A model generated the notes under the pieces. The model saw nothing but the letters and a program-made list of their open reading frames with translations, did not search any database and was not told the DNA's origin. The position numbers and the translations under genes were made by a program. A DNA stretch of 64,000 bases from Siphonodentalium dalli (taxonomy: Eukaryota > Mollusca > Scaphopoda > Gadilida > Siphonodentaliidae): contig CP136061.1 of NCBI GenBank assembly GCA_032622095.1, positions 87,538,983 through 87,602,982 on the forward strand. Reading direction: 5' to 3'. Positions 54,496 through 64,000 of this stretch are shown piece by piece; position 1 is the first letter of the stretch; every line of letters starts with the position of its first letter.

Positions 54496-56731
54496 TGTAG
54501 TAGACCTGATTTCCGGGTTGTAGATTTTCAAGAAGACAGATCAGAATCGGGGAATTAGTCATCTTAATTTGTACATGAATCAACAGATTTAGCAGCATCA
54601 ATAATATATATAAAGACCCCGCCGGACCGCATATAATGCAGCCCGACGGGCAAACGTGTCCGACAGCAAGAACAAAATACGAATTCCTTTTTTCTATCTA
54701 AAATTACTGTAGCTTTTTATACATGTGTGTTTGTGCGTTTCCAAGTTACAAACAATGCTACAGGCATGATCGAACTCGATTTTGCGGGATTAGCGAAAGT
54801 ATATACACAGTCAAATTGAATAGGACTGTAATTAATGCCTCAATATTAAACTATGCGGATATATTTGACAATGGTGTTTGTTATTAATGATCTGCCCATT
54901 GTACACGGTGTTATACTTGGATATGTATTGGGAAAGTATAGTTTATAGCGGATACATTTGTTCAATGAAATAATTTACCCACTGAAAATACGACATGCAA
55001 ATAGTGATAAATATCACAATATCATACTACCTCTTTGCTGGGGTGAGATGACTCCTGTCATCTCTGAATAAAATTGATTTTAAGCAATTGCAATAAGGAA
55101 TAGTTTTCCGAATCAATAGAAAATTTTCTGTTTTAAATTTCCAATTCGAAATTATTTTACCCAGCAAAACTGTAATGAAATATACACTACCAACACATTA
55201 TATTAATTTGAAAGTGAGCGTCCAGTGATTGGAAATTGGATATAACTTGCATTTGTAATTGAATGTCACAACATAGTTTATTCGTTGTATGTTTGAAAAT
55301 GTTTCACAGCCCTTATGGAATGCAAAGAATATGATGAATATGGCGATACTCCGAAGAATGCTAGGCCCCAAAAAGACAGAAAGGAAGGAATAGGATTCCC
55401 ATAACAGCACCAATTGTAGAGTGATCAAGCTCTACTGATACTATATAGGGATGCAATATAGAGGATAGTGAAGTAAAGGCCAGCATTAATCGTATTTCGG
55501 CTATCAAAAGAACCAATTGCAGTTTTTTGTTGCAGTAATTGTGATTATTTACTAGCATTATTGGTCGTAGTATAATTTGAATTGCGCAATATTGTAGTTG
55601 AATATTGTGAAGCACCGTTTGTAGGAAATACGTAGTTGTGTAGCATCGTTGAAATTATGGTGTACATTAAACTGTAGAAATGTCAAAAAGGTACTACCAT
55701 GAAGTTTATATGGAAAATTGAATATTTTAAACATCGCAGCATGCAATACCACTTTGCATTTAGATGAAACATTGCGTTTCCTTCCGAGTGATTTCAACCA
55801 GAACGATAATACTCCACGAGGCCCAAACAATACGGTCCTCGTCGTAAAATAAACAATGATAACGCTTTAAGTTTGTTGTTTAATTTGTATGATTTCCAAT
55901 CGCTTCCGGATCCATGAGTAATCTGTTAAAATGTTACTGTTTACACATGTGAAGGCTCGGTTGGGCGATTGGTAACCATACAAAAAAAACGAAAACAAAC
56001 TAAACCAATTGAAATGATCAGTGAATAACAAAACAATTTGTGTCCGTTGGAACTGATGACATCACTACAAACTGTGGTCTCATGATTGGAAGTCCGTTCA
56101 TTGATAGTTGACTGCATGAGGGTTGCGTCCATGATTGGTGTGAATGTTTTTTACGGATATTGTACATGAACACAAGTCGGAATGTTATATATGTGTGATC
56201 CATGCAGAGTATCCTATTTTCCATCACTGCTTCCTGCGTCCATTCCAACTCTGAACATCAATTCCTCCACAAACAGGCGGGTTTTTGTGTCCTCCATACA
56301 GAATATTCCGGCGACAGCTCCCGCGAATTGCAGCTTTCTTCTTCGACATGACCCACGAATTGACGAATTATGAAGTAGACGCTGTGGGGATTCGTTCGGA
56401 GAAGGCTGACGGTCACCAACATGCCGACTTTTTGTTTTCTCTGTACAGAGGTCCCGACTTCTGCTAACCAGCACCGTCCAGTGTCGTCCTCCGACCTGAC
56501 TCATGCACGGAGCGTATAGTTGCGCTGATTTGATGGGGATTCAGTCGAGAAGGCTGAAATTGCACTGGGTTGAAGCAAATCGATGATCGGCGATGAAAAC
56601 TGTATATATGCAGTCTGCATAAACATCGTGCGTTGTACTCACGTCATTTTTGAGATTTGAGATATTCCCGTTCCAGGATCGTGGTATCCGTTCAGATCTA
56701 AACTGGATACTGCCAACGAATTCTCCAACAC
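54496..56731. repeat. 2.2-kb tandem duplication, copy 1
   Basis: Copy 1 of a ~2236-bp direct repeat. TTCCGGGTTGTAGATTTTCA is at 54511, 56747 and 58978. Copies 1 and 2 differ at only a handful of positions, such as ATAATGCAGC against ATAGCATGCAGC and ACACGGTG against ACACGAGG. Short frames on both strands recur in each copy, with no recognised protein. Confidence 0.9.
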
Positions 56732-56790
56732 TGTAGTAGAGCTGATTTCCGGGTTGTAGATTTTCAAGAAGACAGATCAGAATCGGGGAA
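56636..56790 (-). CDS. candidate exon spanning the duplication joint, unidentified
   Basis: The minus-strand frame reads MTNSPILICLLENLQPGN, then QLYYSVGEFVGSIQFRSER, then IPRSWNGNIS. It is followed by AC|GTGAGT, a consensus 5' splice site (about 56636-56642). The other full version is at about 58874-59026. The first copy (54497 onward) keeps only the 5' half, because the duplication breakpoint falls inside the frame after the NQ.YY codons. I do not recognise a family. The acceptor side is weak, so this may be chance. The 7-bp indel between versions shifts the frame just before the donor. Confidence 0.25.
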
Positions 56791-58962
56791 TTAGTCATCT
56801 TAATTTGTACATGAATCAACAGATTTAGCAGCATCAATAATATATATATAAAGACCCCGCCGGACCGAATAGCATGCAGCCCGACGGGTAAACGTGTCCG
56901 ACAGCAAGAACAAAATACGAATTACTTTTTTCTATCTAAAATTACCGTAGCTTTTTATACATGTGTGTTTGTGCGTTTCCAAGTTACAAACAATGCTACA
57001 GGCATGATCGAACTCGATTTTGCGGGATTAGCGAAAGTATATACACAGTAAAATTGAATAGGACTGTAATTAATGCCTCAATATTAAACCATGCCGATAT
57101 ATTTGACAATGGTGTTTGTTATTAATGATCTGCCCATTGTACACGAGGTTATACTTGGATATGTATTGGGAAAGTATAGTTTATAGCGGATACATTTGTT
57201 CAATGAAATAATTTACCCACTGAAAATACGACATGCAAATAGTGATAAATATCACAATATCATACTACCTCTTTGCTGGGGTGAGATGACTCCTGTCATC
57301 TCTGAATAAAATTGATTTTAAGCAATTGCAATAAGGAATAGTTTTCCGAATCAATAGAAAATTTTCTGTTTTAAATTTCCAATTCGAAATTATTTTACCC
57401 AGCAAAACTGTAATGAAATATACACTACCAACACATTATATTAATTTGAAAGTGAGCGTCCAGTGATTGGAAATTGGATATAACTTGCATTTGTAATTGA
57501 ATGTCACAACATAGTTTATTCGTTGTATGTTTGAAAATGTTTCACAGCCCTTATGGAATGCAAAGAATATGATGAATATGGCGATACTCCGAAGAATGCT
57601 AGGCCCCAAAAAGACAGAAAGGAAGGAATAGGATTCCCATAACAGCACCAATTGTAGGGTGATCAAGCTCTACTGATACTATATAGGGATGCAATATAGA
57701 GGATAGTGAAGTAAAGGCCAGCATTAATCGTATTTCGGCTATCAAAAGAACCAATTGCAGTTTTTTGTTACAGTAATTGTGATTATTTACTAGCATTATT
57801 GGTCGTAGTATAATTTGAATTGCGCAATATTGTAGTTGAATATTGTGAAGCACCGTTTGTAGGAAATACGTAGTTGTGTAGCATCGTTGAAATTATGGTG
57901 TACATTAAACTGTAGAAATGTCAAAAAGGTACTACCATGAAGTTTATATGGAAAATTGAATATTTTAAACATCGCAGCATGCAATACCACTTTGCATTTA
58001 GATGAAACATTGCGTTTCCTTCCGAGTGATTTCAACCAGAACGATAATACTCCACGAGGCCCAAACAATACGGTCCTCGTCGTAAAATAAACAATGATAA
58101 CGCTTTAAGTTTGTTGTTTAATTTGTATGATTTCCAATCGCTTCCGGATCCATGAGTAATCTGTTAAAATGTTACTGTTTACACATGTGAAGGCTCGGTT
58201 GGGCGATTGGTAACCATACAAAAAAAACGAAAACAAACTAAACCAATTGAAATGATCAGTGAATAACAAAACAATTTGTGTCCGTTGGAACTGATGACAT
58301 CACTACAAACTGTGGTCTCATGATTGGAAGTCCGTTCATTGATAGTTGACTGCATGAGGGTTGCGTCCATGATTGGTGTGAATGTTTTTTACGGATATTG
58401 TACATGAACACAAGTCGGAATGTTATATATGTGTGATCCATGCAGAGTATCCTATTTTCCATCACTGCTTCCTGCGTCCATTCCAACTCTGAACATCAAT
58501 TCCTCCACAAACAGGCGGGTTTTTGTGTCCTCCATACAGAATATTCCGGCGACAGCTCCCGCGAATTGCAGCTTTCTTCTTCGACATGACCCACGAATTG
58601 ACGAATTATGAAGTAGACGCTGTGGGGATTCGTTCGGAGAAGGCTGACGGTCACCAACATGCCGACTTTTTGTTTTCTCTGTACAGAGGTCCCGACTTCT
58701 GCTAACCAGCACCGTCCAGTGTCGTCCTCCGACCTGACTCATGCACGGAGCGTATAGTTGCGCTGATTTGATGGGGATTCAGTCGAGAAGGCTGAAATTG
58801 CACTGGGTTGAAGCAAATCGATGATCGGCGATGAAAACTGTATATATGCAGTCTGCATAAACATCGTGCGTTGTACTCACGTCATTTTTGAGATATTCCC
58901 GTTCCAGGATCGTGGTATCCGTTCAGATCTAAACTGGATACTGCCAACGAATTCTCCAACAC
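56732..58962. repeat. 2.2-kb tandem duplication, copy 2
   Basis: The second unit. Over the stretch that all three share, it matches copy 3 where copy 1 differs. It lacks 7 bp (one of two GAGATTT) at about 58887 compared with copy 1 at about 56650. Confidence 0.9.
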
Positions 58963-59495
58963 TGTAGTAGAGCTGATTTCCGGGTTGTAGATTTTCAAGA
59001 AGACAGATCAGAATCGGGGAATTAGTCATCTTAATTTGTACATGAATCAACAGATTTAGCAGCATCAATAATATATATATAAAGACCCCGCCGGACCGAA
59101 TAGCATGCAGCCCGACGGGTAAACGTGTCCGACAGCAAGAACAAAATACGAATTACTTTTTTCTATCTAAAATTACCGTAGCTTTTTATACATGTGTGTT
59201 TGTGCGTTTCCAAGTTACAAACAATGCTACAGGCATGATCGAACTCGATTTTGCGGGATTAGCGAAAGTATATACACAGTAAAATTGAATAGGACTGTAA
59301 TTAATGCCTCAATATTAAACCATGCCGATATATTTGACAATGGTGTTTGTTATTAATGATCTGCCCATTGTACACGAGGTTATACTTGGATATGTATTGG
59401 GAAAGTATAGTTTATAGCGGATACATTTGTTCAATGAAATAATTTACCCACTGAAAATACGACATGCAAATAGTGATAAATATCACAATATCATA
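58963..59495. repeat. 2.2-kb tandem duplication, partial copy 3
   Basis: The first ~530 bp of the unit, ending within ATCACAATATCATA, after which the sequence becomes unique. Confidence 0.9.
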
Positions 59496-60505
59496 ATAGG
59501 CAACTTTAACCCAGAGTCTTTTAGACTGATGGGTATGGAATATGTTTATTAACTCAATTTGAAATGTTTGGGGGTGTTGATTAATAGAAATTAAATGGCT
59601 TTGGACATATTGACAATTGATTGTATCATACAAATTCTGTTGTTGAATTTTCTGATAGTTTGGCACTGAAGCTTGTAACATCAGTATGAAAATTGGATGA
59701 AACATGATGATTTGTGGGAAGGTGCAGGGAGGTGGGAATTGTTTTAGCAGGTAAATATTGTTCACATACAGGGAACTCATGCTTTAACGCAACATGTTGT
59801 TATGGAATACATGTAACTACTTAATTCTACATGCGTACTAAATTATATCAAGAATCAATCATATATAATAGTCCTGACTATAATTTGAAAATAATAATTT
59901 CAACTAACTAGAATAAAGTCTATATCAGTTTTATAGAGGTATCGACCTAGTATTTTTGTGTGCAATGCAGGGTAGGTAGTGGTGTGGTGAAAGCTTCCCT
60001 AAGACAAAAGATTCAAGACAGCCACTCCTATATGCGAGATTTGTACTAACCAGTCTGACTCCTGTTATTGCCAGGCCATATGATAAATAAAAACTTAAAT
60101 AAAAGAATATAAAATAATGTGCCTTGCAAGTTCATTATAAAATTATATCTAGATAGACTATATATACATTATTACATAATATATATGTAATTATGTATCT
60201 ACAATACATTAAGGAAGGGCTGTTATTACCTTGTGAGTTATGGGAATTTAAAAAAAAAAAAAATAAAAAAAAGGAGAAGTTTACCCCCTCCCAGTCTGAG
60301 TAAACTCATACCTAAATATTCATTACAACATTGAATATTAGGTCTGACGGATAACATCGCTATCTCATTTCCAAGTCCTCGGGATTCCGTAATCTGATTG
60401 ATTGCGTAAATTATTTTCCGTCCAATGAAACCGCATGGGTTAATAAACAAGTGTTAGTGGGCGGAGACTCCCATAATGTCACCTCTAAATATAGTAACAG
60501 AGTCC
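59496..60505. other. non-coding stretch
   Basis: No gene recognised; an A-rich tract lies at 60249-60273. Confidence 0.35.
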
Positions 60506-61665
60506 TGTTCTAAAATATAAGTATGGTTGTAAAATAAGTATGGTTTTTTATGTTTTTTTCGTCTGCGCATGTTCACTCCTCCCATAAAACGTAGGTTGCG
60601 CCTCGGTGGGAAACAGTATCACCAAAGAGTGGGTGTTCAGCACCGATCTTCAAGCAAGTGAAAATTGAATGATTTAATCGATATATAGTCACACGAAAGG
60701 AACATACAATTTTGGCGAGCAAAATGAATCTTATTATCACATCACACAAAATAATTTGGGAATTGCGCGTTATGTATACATATTAAGTTTGGTGTTTGTA
60801 CATCTATGTTTAATTATGTGCTTCTTCCCTTCCAGATGAAATTCACAACCCTGGGGACATCACATATAGGCCTACAGAGACGCTAAAACACAATTAGACT
60901 CGACAAATTGAAAAGTATATGGAAAATGAACAAATTTCAGGAATGTAATTTGAGTTGTGTTTTATTCGTCTTCATTGTGTATTATTCGAAGTTCAAAATA
61001 GATTATTCCAAACATAAATTGCATCTGATTTCTGTGTTAATCCAATTTACTACATTTATTATATAATGCCACACAAACAACACATGGAACGGCTTACAAA
61101 TCTGAATGTCGTGACTTTGTCGTTGGTTTTTTTTAAATTTGTAAGTAAAATAAGTATTGATTTTTCTGACAAATAAGTATGGTTGTCAAATAGCTCGGTA
61201 TATATGGCTGGAAAGCGGAATATCGCCGGGGGATAACGGGTGTTATCTTTTAAGATTATCATAATAAAGAACATCTGGAAGCAGACATGCATACCGATTG
61301 TACAATTGTTTTAAGGCTTCTAACTTTAACAAGACATGGTTTCGTTTGCAAAATAAGTATTGATTTTTCCGACAAATAAGTATGGTTGTCGACTGTACAC
61401 TAAATCCGACCATTTGTGTGACCATCTCAGTTTATAATCAACAGAGTTTATGCAACAACTGGATGAATTTGAGACATGTATTAGTGCAAAATACACTCGT
61501 GTGCTCTATGAACGAATAAAATAACATGGTATTTATAATGAAAATTTATTTATGACTCCAGCCGTTTATTAATTTCCATTATAATTACCATGTTGTTTGC
61601 ATCAGTCGTAGAGCGCACAAGTCACAAGTGTACTTTGCGCTAATTAATGGCTTAAATTCATTCAT

Positions 61666-61810
61666 CTCATATATATTTTTTGAAGACCTCTGTTTGTCTG
61701 TCTGTCTGTCTGTCATTTATACAAATCTACGATTCTCGACCGATCGGGACGAAACTTGGTACGTGTGTGTAGTTTGACCAGGCGGTCGTCGTTGTCGTAT
61801 TGGTGACCCC
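61666..61810 (+). mobile_element. Helitron 5'-end fragment (family of Helitron E)
   Basis: A|TCTCATATATATTTTTTGAA followed by GACCTCTGTTTGTCTGTCTG and GACCGATCGGGACGAAACTT resembles the 5' end of Helitron E. No matching 3' end was identified. Confidence 0.5.
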
Positions 61811-61959
61811 GTAAATTAAAAATTGAGAGTGTGTATGTTGCGAGAGCAATCGCTCCCGTCTCCTGAGAAGGAATGTGGAGTGCATGTTGAAATTTCTAAG
61901 TAATAGTAATACTATTATACTAGACGTCAAGTCGTCAACATGAAGAGAAATATAAAAAG

Positions 61960-62165
61960 TTAAATCCAAGATGGCTGCAGGCGGCCATGTTTTCCCAATG
62001 AAATTCAAAAACATTTGATAGCTCCCAACTACTGGTCACCCCGAACATGAATATAATGAAGTCTGATGACGATTGATTGAGGGATGTGCTCTGTACTGTA
62101 GAGTGAGCCAAAGGATTTAGTCATGCAAAGAGCAAAATCCAAGATGGCTATCGGTGGCCATATTA
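61960..62165 (+). repeat. AAGATGGC-type repeat (family of 14640-15215)
   Basis: CCAAGATGGCTGCAGGCGGC, then CATTTGATAGCTCCCA, TGAGGGATGTGCTCTGTA and AATCCAAGATGGCTATCGG. About one and a half units. Confidence 0.75.
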
Positions 62166-62221
62166 CGAATCAGGATTGAGTTATATACATCAATTAAATA
62201 CATGTATCTTGGTCATATTAT

Positions 62222-62651
62222 AATGGAAGATCTCACTGATGATATCGCACGTCAATTCAGATCTGTATGCGCATGGGCATGCAAACATGCTGGTTAGGAG
62301 GTTTCCGAGATGCTCTGTTCATGTAAAAACATTTCTGTTTGAACGATATGTCGCTCCAATGTACTGTTCACATCTGTGGACTACGTGGTCCAACATGAGG
62401 AAATTCGCATTGTTTGCTATAACAATTCATTCAGACTCTTGATGGGATATGAACGTTCATGCAGCGCAAGTGAGATGTTTGTCTCGAGGTGGGTGCCAAA
62501 CTTGCTGATGTTACGAAGAAAAAGTATTTACAGCTTCCGCGAGAGAAACCAAACAAGCCCAAAATCAAATTCTCTGATTTCTGCCATTTGCAATTCAGAT
62601 ATTAAATATAATTCAGAACTATTTACTATGTGGAACCACATTCTATATTAA
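62222..62651 (+). pseudogene. 3' fragment of a CR1/Jockey-like LINE
   Basis: Combining two frames gives GRSHCyclic-free remnants: EDLTDDIARQFRSVCAWA, then (shifted) LVRRFPRCSVHVKTFLFERY with VAPMYCSHLWTTW, then (shifted back) NNSFRLLMGYERSCSASEMF and KSIYSFRERN. The blocks correspond to DDLSDDDD, ISPYYCAHLW and NNSYRMF at 50630-51152. The polymerase core is missing. It is not an expressed gene: frameshifts occur near 62300 and 62400. Confidence 0.7.
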
Positions 62652-63371
62652 TTTCAGATATTCTATCTAATCCATATTATGGCATATATATGGACACATT
62701 TGTCCGAAATAAAGAACATATAAATATAACATAAAATTAAAAAGAAAGGAAACTAGGACTAGGAGTAGGACAATCCTTATAAATATTATTAATATATTCA
62801 GAATCAGACTAGTAAATAGCAGTACTAGTATATTACTATTAGTTATATAATATTAACTTGTAATTTAGTTCTAATACATTGGAATCAAAATTGATTTGAC
62901 AAAATTACTTTCTAATTTGTCAATTTAGTGACTTGAAGTTGAATTCGAAATTTATTTATATCTCATACTCATACGAGTCATAGTCATAATTAATAAATAT
63001 GAGCTCTCAAACTCGTTTAGTGATGACTAGAGCGCCTATACGTTAATATAATTGATTCCTGCACTGAAACAATCCTACAGACTAAACCGTAGTAAACGTC
63101 ATTGTTTGCCTAGAAGTTGAAAGCGATTTTCAAGTTTGGGATGCATGTAATTGTCGTCTGTAGCTCACAAAATCCGAGAAGTCTGATTGTTATTGCTCAG
63201 TTCAACTCGATAAAAGAGACAAAATGATTGACAGTCGGTTTATACAGGCCTCACAGTGAAGGTCACAACGCGCGCATGCGCAATACTCGCGCATTAGATG
63301 TTTTGTGTCCTATGCGCATGCCTAAGCCAAAAACCATACTTATTTTACAACCATACTTAATTTTTAGAACA

Positions 63372-64000
63372 TATGTATTTCTCCGATCGAAAGCGATGCT
63401 TGCAAATACAACAGAGACAGAAAAAATGGCTTCGATACGATTCGGATTAATTTGAAGGATGTGCTAGACCTGATAGATAGGCCTGCGCATGGTACCAACT
63501 TGGCCTCCCATAAATATAAATAGAACTCACTCATGTCCGTGTATTTGATTTACTTTATTGTAACATGGTTTGCAAATCAAATTATTTGTCGTAAAAAAGT
63601 CATCTGAAAGTTAAACACCGAGGAAATGACTTAATTTTATGCTTTTAAATAGTTCTAAAGCATCATCTCCCGAAAAAGAATAGTCGCACACACGACCAAT
63701 ATTATCTTCTGTAAGTTTATGTCGCGACACGGGCCATTGTAATTGCGAAGCACAAAAAATAACACGTGGGGACACCTGTCAATCATCGATGTATTTTTTA
63801 AAATCCGTGACGTCATTTTGGGGAAGCTCTTCGCTGAATAGAAATGGTTTTGGCGACATTAGCTCCAGACTCTAGATTTCAAATATAGAGTCGACGTTCA
63901 CCCAGACTGACCCCCTCCCTATCCTAATTTTTCGCCCTCCGTTACCGGAAACGAAGGTACTTTTTAATTTGGCCTTAGGTTAATTTTGTGAACCGATTTC
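63372..64000. other. non-coding right edge
   Basis: Unique-looking sequence. No gene or element recognised before the window ends. Confidence 0.35.

Larger units (their letters stand above)
60506..63371. mobile_element. possible 2.9-kb TIR element (AAGTATGG termini)
   Basis: The left end TGTTCTAAAATATAAGTATG, then GTTGTAAAATAAGTATGG, is matched by the inverted right end at about 63329-63371 (CCATACTTATTTTACAACCA, then TACTTAATTTTTAGAACA) over ~41 bp. Each end holds two tandem AAGTATGG motifs. Two more internal copies, with an AATAAGTATTGATTTTT partner, sit at 61143-61186 and 61349-61391. No target duplication was seen and no transposase found. It contains a Helitron 5' end, AAGATGGC-type repeats and a LINE fragment, so it may be a composite rather than one element. 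Confidence 0.5.

Overview
The window is animal nuclear DNA: AT-rich, almost without conventional genes, and dense with transposable elements and tandem repeats. The mix (non-autonomous Helitrons ending in CTAG, an L1/Tx1-type LINE, a second non-LTR family, a Crypton-type tyrosine recombinase, hAT, Mutator-like and piggyBac MITEs, very long foldback repeats) suggests a lophotrochozoan invertebrate, most likely a mollusc. That placement is inference; nothing here names a species.

Layout. 1-4.4 kb: three neighbouring minisatellites (units 37, 28 and 60 bp). 5.5-10.8 kb: a Helitron-like fragment and a decayed L1/Tx1-type LINE (endonuclease, reverse transcriptase, C-terminal CCHC knuckle). 12.5-18.2 kb: two related Helitrons head to tail; the first has a hAT MITE (8-bp target duplication) and a Mutator-like foldback MITE (9-bp duplication) nested in it. 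19.5 kb: a piggyBac MITE flanked by TTAA. 22.1-30.6 kb: an 8.5-kb foldback element with 93-bp terminal inverted repeats and a 6-bp target duplication. Its arms are arrays of a 209-bp satellite in opposite orientation around a palindromic core, and a second 1.9-kb element sits in the right arm. 31-46 kb: diverged, shattered relatives of that element, mixed with duplicated flanks, an intact 504-codon Crypton-type recombinase gene, a 170-bp hairpin and a 914-bp insertion with a 5-bp target duplication. 47-52.3 kb: three more Helitrons, a dead LINE fragment and a cluster of palindromic TTAGTCA/TGACTAA motifs. 52.6-53.3 kb: a 37-bp minisatellite. 53.7 kb: one credible cellular exon, with a PAN/apple-like cysteine pattern. 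54.5-59.5 kb: a recent tandem duplication of a 2.2-kb unit (2.2 copies). 60.5-63.4 kb: a region bracketed by inverted AAGTATGG motifs, holding another Helitron end and a LINE 3' fragment.

The only complete, apparently functional protein gene is the tyrosine recombinase at 33099-34613. The rest is mobile and satellite DNA, with non-coding stretches between. The most unusual object is the satellite-armed foldback element. The 31-46 kb relatives let its family structure be compared inside this one window.
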